NCBI GenBank assembly: GCA_903835145.1
Contig: CAILMA010000567.1
Coordinates: forward strand, 1-16,226
Reading direction: 5' to 3'
Origin: an uncultured Bacteroidota bacterium
GTDB taxonomy: Bacteria > Bacteroidota > Bacteroidia > Chitinophagales > Chitinophagaceae
DNA length: 16,226 bases
Positions within the stretch are counted from its first letter, which is position 1. The number at the start of each line of letters is the position of its first letter. Position numbers and translations under genes: made by a program. The notes beneath the pieces were generated by a model. That model was not told the origin of the DNA and did no database searches. It worked only from the letters and a program-made list of their open reading frames with translations. Shown one piece after another: positions 1 to 7,355 of this stretch.

Positions 1-1352
1 GCATCCAAATCTGCGATCTTTAAGTTGATTGCATTAACGGTCCCAGAAGGCAATACAGCAAATCCAATTGGACCAGAAAAATTAGAACCAGAGAAACGAC
101 CCTGACCTCCATTATTGTGGTATACATAAACGCTATCTGCTCCTGTACCAATCACTATTATATCAGATAAACCGTCACCATCAAGGTCAGCTTGTTCAAC
201 AGAGTAAGGCTTGATACCGGAAGCACCAAGACCAAATGCAGAACCACCGCTGAAACCAACACCGTGTGGTAATGGTATATTAAACGGTGTTTGAACATTA
301 AAGAAAGTTGTAGTGTCAAATGATGTAGTATCAATCATTGGCGTGAATGCAGTTCTGTTGATTGATGTAAGACCAGTTACAGTATCTATGATTGAAACGC
401 GGCTGTAAGTAGCACCGAGTGGAACGTTAACGGTTATTGAAGTACTCGTAGATCCAGTAATTGTAGCGCGAGTAGCACCAAAATAAACAACATCGTTTGT
501 ACTGAAACCTGAACCATTAAAAGTGTAGCTTGTACCATAGATACCTGAACCAACATCTGATGTAGAAGTTGGGGTAACAGTAGGAGGAGTACCAGTAATT
601 ACATTGAGCGCGTAAGATACTGATGTATCGACGCAAATATTACTTTGGTGGAAAGATATATATACAGGACCGCCCACACTTGCACCACCAACAACACCGG
701 TTGTTGGATTAACGGTTGCGATTGATGTATTAGAACTTGCCCAAGTACCGGAAGTACCGTGCTCAGCAACCGTAATCTTAGTGCCTACATTCAGGCGGTT
801 GTAATCGCTGGTGATTGGGAATATGTGGGCATCAGTGTAATTGATTACATTGATAACTACAATAGCTGTACTTGATGAGGTATAACCGTTAGCACTTACT
901 GAGCTAACCGTTATCTTAAACATCTTAAGACCACCAATGTAGATACTTCCGAGGTTGTAAGCCAACCCGGAAGACATAGTAGTACTTACACTGCCGTAAG
1001 ACCCGGTACTAACCGAAGAAACGGCACCTGAACCGAAGAAACCAGTCAGCGTACCTTCAGGGTGAGCAGCCATGATACCACCGGTACCAAATGAAGCATC
1101 AAACGAGTATCTTACTGTGGATCCGAAGCTATCGTTTACCGCCAGCAGCGTATCGAGGCTAAAAAAGACACGTGGTGTACCGCAGAAATACGTTGAAATC
1201 GTATCGTTGCCACCCACGGTGGTAGCGTGAGTAAAGACTGGTCTCCAGGTGGCTCTCGCGGTGTTAGCATTCATCACAACACACACGGCAAGCAATAAAC
1301 TGCAAAACCTGATCACATTCTTCAACCGGAGCGAGGGGAAAGTTTTTCTCAT
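1..1352 (-). CDS. Secreted modular protein with Ig-like, IPT/TIG and FG-GAP modules (partial, 3' end outside window)
   Basis: The reading frame is open from the left edge to an ATG at 1352-1350. An in-frame ATG at 1376 is possible, but the later one gives a normal signal peptide: basic n-region (MRKTF), hydrophobic core, Ala-X-Ala end (NTARA) near residue 34. After it come Ser/Thr/Gly-rich beta segments, a Big_2-like stretch at about residues 187-234 (WASSN, SIATVN, TGVVGG), an IPT/TIG-like domain at about 254-337 (PPTVTP, YTFNGSGFS), and the start of an FG-GAP/VCBS repeat at about 384-404 with a calcium-binding DLDGDG motif. Proteins built this way in Bacteroidota are typically exported, often by the type IX system, and act at or beyond the cell surface as adhesins or large exoproteins. 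The C-terminal sorting domain, if any, lies outside the window, so the secretion route is inferred. The exact substrate or partner is unknown. Confidence 0.85.
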   Translation of the reverse strand, partial: MRKTFPSLRLKNVIRFCSLLLAVCVVMNANTARATWRPVFTHATTVGGNDTISTYFCGTPRVFFSLDTLLAVNDSFGSTVRYSFDASFGTGGIMAAHPEGTLTGFFGSGAVSSVSTGSYGSVSTTMSSGLAYNLGSIYIGGLKMFKITVSSVSANGYTSSSTAIVVINVINYTDAHIFPITSDYNRLNVGTKITVAEHGTSGTWASSNTSIATVNPTTGVVGGASVGGPVYISFHQSNICVDTSVSYALNVITGTPPTVTPTSTSDVGSGIYGTSYTFNGSGFSTNDVVYFGATRATITGSTSTSITVNVPLGATYSRVSIIDTVTGLTSINRTAFTPMIDTTSFDTTTFFNVQTPFNIPLPHGVGFSGGSAFGLGASGIKPYSVEQADLDGDGLSDIIVIGTGADSVYVYHNNGGQGRFSGSNFSGPIGFAVLPSGTVNAINLKIADLD

Positions 1353-1449
1353 AACTGCTAAGTATTTTTGATCCATTTAATTTTTTTTAACTACCACAAC
1401 ACATTAAAATAAATATATACTCTATTGTCTTTTACACTTTTATGAAACG

Positions 1450-1516
1450 AATATCTACACGTCAAAAAAATTTTCCACAATGCGGACTTTGAGCCCACTT
1501 TGCGCATGTAGATATT
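1450..1516 (-). other. Foldable 5' leader of the exoprotein gene
   Basis: A perfect 9-bp inverted repeat, AATATCTAC at 1450-1458 and GTAGATATT at 1508-1516, flanks an inner 5-bp pair, ATGCG at 1480-1484 and CGCAT at 1503-1507. The inner right arm abuts the outer right arm. The two together could form one stem with a one-sided bulge in the long leader transcript. No known riboswitch consensus was recognised. Confidence 0.3.
1471..1479 (+). other. DnaA-box consensus match (TTTTCCACA)
   Basis: The nine bases match the relaxed DnaA consensus TTWTNCACA. The site lies about 240 bases from the exact TTATCCACA at 1719-1727, in the same intergenic region, and inside the predicted leader of the exoprotein gene. 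Confidence 0.3.
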
Positions 1517-1524
1517 TCTCAGTA

Positions 1525-1532
1525 CAAACTTA
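1525..1532 (-). promoter_or_regulatory. Candidate Bacteroidota -7 promoter element for the exoprotein gene
   Basis: On the minus strand the bases read TAAGTTTG, a full match to the Bacteroidota TAnnTTTG -7 element. It lies inside a direct repeat, AGTACAAA at 1521-1528 and 1532-1539 on the plus strand. No good TTTG -33 element was found at the usual distance. Transcription would begin near 1518, leaving a leader of about 165 bases before the ATG at 1352. Confidence 0.4.
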
Positions 1533-1718
1533 GTACAAAGGTTTCAATTTAAAAAATTGAAGGCATTTTACTAATGTTATTAAATAGTTAAAGGGTCGTT
1601 AATGGCATATTTTTATTCTATAAACAGGCTCAAATCTAAGCACTTTTTTTAACAAAGAGCAATAAAATGACTACTAAATCTTAAAAAAGTCTTTTGATGA
1701 CACAATTTTGACCGGAAT

Positions 1719-1735
1719 TGTGGATAAGTGGATAA
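1719..1735 (-). other. DnaA-box-like pair (exact TTATCCACA plus a one-mismatch copy)
   Basis: Positions 1719-1727 read TTATCCACA on the minus strand, the exact high-affinity DnaA box. The overlapping 1727-1735 reads TTATCCACT, one base off. On the plus strand the pair appears as two tandem copies of GTGGATAA (1720-1727, 1728-1735). Another consensus match (TTTTCCACA) lies at 1471-1479 and a one-mismatch form (TTTTACACT) at 1430-1438. Whether this is a replication origin, a regulatory DnaA site or chance cannot be settled from the window. Confidence 0.4.
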
Positions 1736-1927
1736 CTTTTGGGGCCGGAGTTTTGCTGACGCTCCTAAATTGCACGCTTGTATTGTCGTCGGGAGCCGTC
1801 CTTGCACTTGGTGACCGCTTTGTAGCTTATTTTTTGCGTTTTTTAAAACAGCGAACATTCATTTGTATGCAGGCAGGGGTCATTTAGATGTCTGCCCTTC
1901 GCAACATGCTTACATTAATATATACTA

Positions 1928-2839
1928 TTAGTAAAGGAGCTCGCATGGTTTTAACCCGGTTACTCTTTTAAAAGCCGTGCTAAAATGTGATATACTGCTG
2001 AATCCCAGCAAATGCGCGACATCAGTTACCGAATATTTTTGGGTTCTTAGCATTTCGCTTCCCTTTTTTATGCGCATATCCTGCTGGTAGTCGTGAATTG
2101 TTTTCCCTGTTATTGCCTTGAACCCCTTTTTAATATAACATTCGTTTATGGCAACTTTCCGGGCCAGCTCCCGTATGGTAAAGGGTCTTCCTTCATTTCG
2201 CTCAATTAGTGCACAGGCCTCTAAAATCTTTTCCCGCTCTATATCATTATAAAGGAACCTGCAAGCCGGCACCTGGCAAATTTCGTAAGGTATATTAATG
2301 CATTCCAGCGTAGTTGAAAGCAGATTAAGAACAATCTGCATCTTTTGCAGCACTTCTGAAAAGGAAACTCCTGAATTTATATTATTTAACTGGTGCAGGA
2401 GCTGCTGGGCCTTGGAACAGACCGAAAAACGTTGTGTTGTTGACTGATCGAATACGAAAGGCTGCTGTTTGAAAATTATATCTTTAGGAAATTGATTGAA
2501 GAACTCTGGCTGAAAGCCTAAATTATATGCAACCGCCTCCCGGTTATCATTCATAAACAGGTAATCAAGGGAAAGGTAAAAAGTACCATCATCAAAGGGC
2601 ATCAACTTCAATACGCCCTTTTCTTCAATGCAGTCCATATCCGGGCAGGAAACCCGAACCACGGAGACGACGATACAATTCCCGACATCAAAAGTTTCTG
2701 CATTGCTCACCTCAGCATCGGCCGGCATAACACTCCGGAATTGATGCAACACATTATTGTTTGATGCTATGATAGTTTTCACCTGGGCAAAATTAGGCAC
2801 CCCGGCATTACCTAATATCAGTTTACTGTAAAAAAACAT
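1928..2839 (-). CDS. AraC-family transcriptional regulator
   Basis: The 303-residue protein ends in a typical AraC DNA-binding domain at about residues 201-303. The first helix-turn-helix lies near 221-246 (TIRELARKVAINECYIKKGF) and the second near 270-297, with the family hallmarks DVAHLLGFSS, SHFSTAFKR and GLKP. The N-terminal 200 residues are a variable sensing or dimerisation region with no recognised ligand motif. The C-terminal half resembles the PchR-like regulators common in Bacteroidota. The gene is divergent from the 3058-10221 block, with 218 bases between the starts, so control of that block or autoregulation is plausible but inferred. The start ATG at 2839 is the only reasonable one, and no Shine-Dalgarno sequence is visible. 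The signal it responds to is unknown. Confidence 0.9.
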   Translation of the reverse strand: MFFYSKLILGNAGVPNFAQVKTIIASNNNVLHQFRSVMPADAEVSNAETFDVGNCIVVSVVRVSCPDMDCIEEKGVLKLMPFDDGTFYLSLDYLFMNDNREAVAYNLGFQPEFFNQFPKDIIFKQQPFVFDQSTTQRFSVCSKAQQLLHQLNNINSGVSFSEVLQKMQIVLNLLSTTLECINIPYEICQVPACRFLYNDIEREKILEACALIERNEGRPFTIRELARKVAINECYIKKGFKAITGKTIHDYQQDMRIKKGSEMLRTQKYSVTDVAHLLGFSSISHFSTAFKRVTGLKPCELLY

Positions 2840-2888
2840 ATTCTGACGGCCTGGCTAAAGCTATGTTGTTGCAGCCGCGAACATCAGT

Positions 2889-2915
2889 CACCTCCATAGT
2901 CAATGAATGAAGGTG
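2889..2915. promoter_or_regulatory. Imperfect dyad, possible operator in the divergent promoter region
   Basis: CACCTCCAT at 2889-2897 pairs with ATGAAGGTG at 2907-2915, with one mismatch in nine and a 9-base spacer. It lies between the AraC gene and the first gene of the plus-strand block, upstream of that block's promoter candidate. AraC proteins more often bind direct repeats, so the assignment as an operator is tentative. Confidence 0.25.
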
Positions 2916-2966
2916 GAAACCGAATTAATTAAACATCAAAAGATAGCACCAAATAACCAACCAATG

Positions 2967-2974
2967 TATATTTG
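2967..2974 (+). promoter_or_regulatory. Candidate -7 promoter element for the transglutaminase/VWA block
   Basis: The bases TATATTTG match the Bacteroidota TAnnTTTG element fully. A TTTG-like -33 element is not evident about 19 bases upstream, which would fit a promoter that needs an activator such as the divergent AraC protein. Transcription would begin near 2981, about 77 bases before the ATG at 3058. Confidence 0.45.
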
Positions 2975-3057
2975 TATTATTTTTCCGCGCTCAAGCGTCA
3001 GCCGGGAACAAATTTCCGTACCGACGGGTTGACAGTATATCTTTTAACAGCACTATT

Positions 3058-5046
3058 ATGCCAAATAAAAACATAAAAAGTATTTCTACAGTTGCAGGCA
3101 TTTTTCTGGCCCTTCCCCTGATGTTAGTCGCGTCCAAAGTAACATTTGCCCAGGAGCCCGATACCGCGGTTATTGCGAGAACCCTGAAACAATATAAAAA
3201 TGAGAATGCCGTATTCCTTAACTATAAAGAAAAGCTTGAAATCAAGTATGAAGATGGCGAGCTTACGGCAACCAGTACTATTGACAACGAAAGGCTGCTT
3301 ATCAGCGATCTGTCACCGGTTTTCGATCATTATGATCATGTTTCGGAAAATTACTTCGACCAGATTACCCAGCTTAATGCAGTTGCCTATATACCACAAA
3401 GCAACGGCACATTTAAGCAGGTAAAGAAATACCATATGTTTTCTCAGGGGGCAGGTGGGGGCTCTATATCAGATGCGTCGCATTACATCACATCATTCAC
3501 CGGCCTTACCAAGGGGTCTGTAATAAAGCTCACTGCAACCGAAGCACACCCTGACCTTACCGCCTTGCCGATATTCATACCTGCTGACCGCTACCCAATC
3601 CTTCACGCAGAATATGAGGTTGTGGTACCTAAGTATGTGGATATGAAATTTGTGATGAAGGGTGAAAATACTGCCTGGATAAAGAAAACAACAGAAGAGA
3701 AAAACGGCAATATCATTTATCATTTCACATCTGATAACGTTCCCGGATACAAACCATTTGAACGGGTACCATCAGCATTATATTATTTACCGCAGGTAGT
3801 GGGTTACATATCTTCCTTCCGCCTGCCCGGCAAAACCAAGGACTCTTTGCTGCTCAGTGATGCTGCCCATTTGTACAAGAGCCAGTATAAATATATTGGC
3901 AACTTGAATATAAAACAAGATACTGCACTTCAGAACCTTGCAGACAAAATAACAAAGGGCGATAAAACCCAGCGCCAGAAAGCGGAACATATTTATGACT
4001 GGGTGCAGAAAAACCTCCATTACAAAGCATTTGAAATAGGCCTTGGCGGCTGGATACCAAGAGAAGCAGACACAGTGTGCAAGAAAAAATATGGCGATTG
4101 CAAGGACATGAGCAGCCTGCTGATGCAACTGGGTCGAATGGCAGGCCTGGAAACCTATTTTGCATGGATAGGCACATCAGAAAAACCTTACACTTTCGAG
4201 GAAACACCGATTCCATTCGTATCGAACCACATGATATGTGCACTTAAATTGAACGGAGAATGGTTGTTTATGGATGGGACACACTCTAATCTGCCATTCG
4301 GCGAAAACCGTGACGATATACAAGGCAAGGAAGCGATGATTGCAATTGATAAAGACACTTACAAAATCGTAACAATTCCTACGGTAGTTGCCGAAAAAAA
4401 CCTGACGATTGACAGCACTGTCATTCACATCTCTAATAGTAATGATGCTGATGTAGAAGGAAGGGTTCATACCCGGTTTGTAGGCTATCAAGCGTGGAAC
4501 AATGGCCTTGCGCTTTCTTATGTGGCGAAAGACAAGGATGACCTTGAAAAGGCCATGACCAAGCTCACCACAAGGGGCTCAGACAAGTACCTGCTTGATA
4601 AATACAACATTGACGTAAGCGACAAGGGCAATAAGGACATCAACATTACAGGCGACTTCACTATAGGCGGATATGTAAATAAAGCTGGCAAGAACTACAT
4701 CGTTAACCTGAACGTCCTTCGTCATTTTGGAAACGACTATATTGATACGACTGACCGCCTGGCGCCATGGTATCACGACTATAAGTACACCCGTAAAGAG
4801 GTGGTGGTATTTGATATCCCGGCAAATAGCAAGGTGACGTACCTGCCTAAAAATGCTACCGGAAAACTGGATGACATGTGGTCTTACAGCATAAACTACA
4901 AAACCGACGGCAAAAGAATTATCCTCACAAAGGAATACAAACTAAATACCTTATTTATTGACAAGCAACACTTTATTGCTAATAATAAGGCAATAAATGA
5001 GCTGAATCAACATTATAAAGAATCAGTAGTGCTTACAACCAAGTAG
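3058..5046 (+). CDS. Exported DUF3857/transglutaminase-like protein with intact catalytic triad
   Basis: The 662-residue protein starts with a signal peptide (hydrophobic core, TFAQ cleavage end near residue 32), so it is expected in the periplasm or envelope. A DUF3857-type beta-rich region covers about residues 60-230, a transglutaminase/protease-like core about 290-410, and a DUF3858-like beta domain the C-terminal third. The core shows YGDCKD with Cys348, NHMICAL with His391 and FMDGT with Asp406, the Cys-His-Asp triad of the superfamily. Members act as thiol proteases, amidases or crosslinking enzymes, and the actual substrate cannot be read from the sequence. It is the first gene of a plus-strand series and is followed by a paralogue that has lost Cys and His. 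The ATG at 3058 fits the signal peptide. Confidence is high for the family and low for the reaction. Confidence 0.88.
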   Translation: MPNKNIKSISTVAGIFLALPLMLVASKVTFAQEPDTAVIARTLKQYKNENAVFLNYKEKLEIKYEDGELTATSTIDNERLLISDLSPVFDHYDHVSENYFDQITQLNAVAYIPQSNGTFKQVKKYHMFSQGAGGGSISDASHYITSFTGLTKGSVIKLTATEAHPDLTALPIFIPADRYPILHAEYEVVVPKYVDMKFVMKGENTAWIKKTTEEKNGNIIYHFTSDNVPGYKPFERVPSALYYLPQVVGYISSFRLPGKTKDSLLLSDAAHLYKSQYKYIGNLNIKQDTALQNLADKITKGDKTQRQKAEHIYDWVQKNLHYKAFEIGLGGWIPREADTVCKKKYGDCKDMSSLLMQLGRMAGLETYFAWIGTSEKPYTFEETPIPFVSNHMICALKLNGEWLFMDGTHSNLPFGENRDDIQGKEAMIAIDKDTYKIVTIPTVVAEKNLTIDSTVIHISNSNDADVEGRVHTRFVGYQAWNNGLALSYVAKDKDDLEKAMTKLTTRGSDKYLLDKYNIDVSDKGNKDINITGDFTIGGYVNKAGKNYIVNLNVLRHFGNDYIDTTDRLAPWYHDYKYTRKEVVVFDIPANSKVTYLPKNATGKLDDMWSYSINYKTDGKRIILTKEYKLNTLFIDKQHFIANNKAINELNQHYKESVVLTTK

Positions 5047-5061
5047 CACAAAACGATGAAC

Positions 5062-5099
5062 GCGGCAGCCGCTAAAACGGCATTTACGGCATTTTGCCG
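5062..5099 (+). repeat. Hairpins and tandem 9-mer between the two transglutaminase-like genes
   Basis: GCGGCAGCCGC at 5062-5072 is a perfect short palindrome. It is followed by two tandem copies of ACGGCATTT (5077-5085, 5086-5094), the second of which forms CGGCA-TTT-TGCCG at 5087-5099. There is no T-tract, so this is not a standard terminator. It may be an RNA processing or stability element between the two cistrons. Confidence 0.35.
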
Positions 5100-5138
5100 A
5101 TGAAGAACAAGGTCAGGATACAAAAGAAAAAGAAAAAC

Positions 5139-7256
5139 ATGAAAAAATTCAGCTCTATAATAATACCACTGCTTGCCGGTTCGCTCGCAGTAAGTGCTCA
5201 GGAAAAATCATCTTCAGCGCCATTGCTTCAGAACACAGCGGAAAGAAACCGGATAACTACCGAAGGGAGAATGCCAGCATTTGCTGACTGGGATGCAAAC
5301 CCAAAAATGCACCCGGTGCCGCCCCAATACAACAATGAACATGCCCTGTACATTCTTGAAAGCGAAAAACGTGACTTCAAGTTTGAAGGCACAGGTGTTA
5401 CGATGTACAGTACAATACACAGGATTATAAAAGTGCTGGACAGGCTGGGTATTGAAGAGTTTAACCAGGTTGTTGTTCCCTTCAGGATGAATGAAAGCCG
5501 TGTAGATTCGGTAAAAGCAAGAACAATATTGCCCGATGGCACTACACGCGAGCTGAAGTATGAAATGCTGCTGGGCGGCTCTGGCGGCTTCTTTTTTGCA
5601 CTCGACGGGCTTGAGAAAAATGCTGAAGTTGAAATTGTAATCAAGTACAAGGCACTTTCAGACTACTTCGGCAGCATACGTTATCAGTATGGTGTGCCTA
5701 TTTTAAATGCTTATTTTGAACTTAACTATCCTAAGGAAATGACCTTTAATACGAAGGGTTACCACGGTTTCCCTTCAGGAGAAGAAAAAACTGTTGGCGG
5801 CCACAAACAAGTAAAGATATATCAGGCCGATATACCAGCCCTGCAAGATCAGCCAAGCAGCTTTTATGACCTCTATGCCATGCGCATAGAGTACGGGCTT
5901 GACCATATGACCGGCCGCGGAGGGTTTAACAAAGGCGAGCCCTACACCTGGGATTATCTTGCCCACCATAATTATCAGGAATTCTATACCCTTAAAGAAT
6001 CAGAAAAAAACACCACAGCGAAATTCCTTTCTACGCTCGGCCTCATAGGAGGAGAAACAGAGGAACAAAAAATCAAAAAGATAGAAGATGGCATCAAGAC
6101 CAATATTGTGCAATATTGGGAACTGTCAGGCAAGGAAGCCGAGAATATTGATAGTATTGTAATGAAAAAATCAGCATCTGCCCACGGTATGGTCAAGTTA
6201 TTTGCTGCCTGCCTTAAGATGGCCGGTGTGCAGCATGAGCTTGGTGTAACAAGCAACCGCACAGAGCACCAGATGGACGCTAAGTTTGTGAACTGGGCAC
6301 CGCTTGACTATTACGTTTTCTACTTCCCGAAACATGGTGGTTACCTTGCACCCGATGAGCCTTACTTCAGGTATCCTGAAGTGCCTGCATTTATGGTGAA
6401 CAACAAAGGTGTATTCTGCAAGACCAATCCCGAAACCGAGTTTACTGTTGGCCGCGAGGTAACAGAGGCAGAAGCAATAATAAGAACAATAGAACCAAAG
6501 TCAGCCGCATACACGCAAATAAACACTAAGGCTTGGGTAGCGCTTGATAATGAGTTTGATGCAACAGTGGACTATAAGCGCACCTACTCGGGCTACAGTG
6601 CTCCCGAGCTCAGGAAAGAACTTGCTATTGCTACGCCGGAAGCCAAGAAGAAAATTATACTTAACGAAGCTCTGATAGCCAAAAACCCGGAAATGCTTGT
6701 TAAATATTCGGTTTCCAATGAGGCATTCAGCGCTGTATATAACAACAAGCCACTGGAAATAGATGCAACAGTAAAAAGCAACCACCTGGTGGAAAAAGCG
6801 GGTGACAACTACCTCCTGAAGATAGGGTCACTGATAGGCAGCCAAGACAACTTCTACACAAAGCAGGAAAGGATATTGCCGATCGACATCAAGTATCCTC
6901 ATACACTTAATTTTACCATTACTATTAAGATTCCGGAGGGATATAAGCTACTCAATACAGATGCATTGCGCATACATGAGGAGCACAATGACAGAAACAC
7001 AGGCAACACTACAGCCTATTTTAAATCAGATTACAGGATAGATGGTCGCACGCTTGTAGTTACAGCTACAGAGTCTTATCCAGTGTTGCACTATTCTGTA
7101 AGCGAATATCCGAGCTTCAAAAGGGTAGTGAATGCGGTGGCAGACTTCAATAAGGTTGTTGTATTGATGGAGCCAGAAAAACAAAAGCCAGGCAAAAAAG
7201 CAAAACCACATACCGCCAAGGCAATTACTGCAGCAGCAGTGACTAAGAAAAAATAA
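5139..7256 (+). CDS. Exported DUF3857/transglutaminase-fold protein lacking catalytic Cys and His (apparent pseudoenzyme)
   Basis: With the ATG at 5139 the protein has 705 residues and a clean signal peptide (MKKFSSIII, end SAQ near residue 21). In-frame upstream starts (TTG 5094, ATG 5100) would add a Lys-rich extension ahead of it and are less likely. The architecture matches the preceding gene: DUF3857-like N-terminal region, transglutaminase-like core, beta-rich C-terminal part. An ungapped comparison of the cores puts Ala348 (in SASAHGM) where the neighbour has Cys348, and Tyr391 at its His391. Asp406 (LAPDEP) and the MAG motif at 361-363 are kept. The protein is therefore probably inactive as a transglutaminase or protease and may bind, scaffold or regulate. 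It ends in a Lys/Ala-rich tail (about the last 28 residues). The function is not known. Confidence 0.87.
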   Translation: MKKFSSIIIPLLAGSLAVSAQEKSSSAPLLQNTAERNRITTEGRMPAFADWDANPKMHPVPPQYNNEHALYILESEKRDFKFEGTGVTMYSTIHRIIKVLDRLGIEEFNQVVVPFRMNESRVDSVKARTILPDGTTRELKYEMLLGGSGGFFFALDGLEKNAEVEIVIKYKALSDYFGSIRYQYGVPILNAYFELNYPKEMTFNTKGYHGFPSGEEKTVGGHKQVKIYQADIPALQDQPSSFYDLYAMRIEYGLDHMTGRGGFNKGEPYTWDYLAHHNYQEFYTLKESEKNTTAKFLSTLGLIGGETEEQKIKKIEDGIKTNIVQYWELSGKEAENIDSIVMKKSASAHGMVKLFAACLKMAGVQHELGVTSNRTEHQMDAKFVNWAPLDYYVFYFPKHGGYLAPDEPYFRYPEVPAFMVNNKGVFCKTNPETEFTVGREVTEAEAIIRTIEPKSAAYTQINTKAWVALDNEFDATVDYKRTYSGYSAPELRKELAIATPEAKKKIILNEALIAKNPEMLVKYSVSNEAFSAVYNNKPLEIDATVKSNHLVEKAGDNYLLKIGSLIGSQDNFYTKQERILPIDIKYPHTLNFTITIKIPEGYKLLNTDALRIHEEHNDRNTGNTTAYFKSDYRIDGRTLVVTATESYPVLHYSVSEYPSFKRVVNAVADFNKVVVLMEPEKQKPGKKAKPHTAKAITAAAVTKKK

Positions 7257-7330
7257 GTACAGACAACGTTATAATTTTTACAAAAGCCTACACTGGAGGC
7301 CGGCATTCAACAAATGTCTGCCGAAAAGCG

Positions 7331-7338
7331 TAGGTTTG
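7331..7338 (+). promoter_or_regulatory. Possible internal -7 promoter element ahead of the VWA gene
   Basis: TAGGTTTG matches the Bacteroidota TAnnTTTG element. It lies 18 bases before the preferred start ATG at 7356 and would place transcription start near 7345. A -33 element is not clear. If functional, it supports the ATG at 7356 over the one at 7314, because the latter would put the promoter inside the coding region. Confidence 0.25.
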
Positions 7339-7355
7339 TTTTTGAAGTGAAATTC

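Larger units (their letters stand above)
1353..1927. other. Non-coding AT-rich region between the exoprotein gene and the AraC gene
   Basis: No convincing gene is present in this stretch of about 575 bases. It contains a minus-strand promoter candidate and a foldable leader for the gene to the left, matches to the DnaA box, a perfect 7-bp inverted repeat (TCAATTT, 1544-1550, with AAATTGA, 1554-1560) and several A or T runs. A 69-codon minus-strand frame at 1649-1858 lacks recognisable features and overlaps the DnaA-box matches, so it was not called. The 3' flank of the AraC gene holds a weak hairpin (GGCAG/CTGCC around 1873-1898) but no clear terminator. Confidence 0.6.

Noticed and set aside
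1649..1858. 69-codon open frame on the minus strand in the intergenic region
   Set aside because: No signal peptide, domain or plausible composition, and it overlaps the DnaA-box matches and A/T runs. It looks like a chance frame.
5094..5138. Upstream TTG/ATG starts of the second transglutaminase-fold gene
   Set aside because: They would put a Lys-rich stretch before a complete signal peptide and overlap the intergenic hairpin. The ATG at 5139 is a better start.
7257..7313. Terminator between the second transglutaminase-fold gene and the VWA gene
   Set aside because: No stem-loop with a T-tract was found, so read-through into the VWA gene remains possible.
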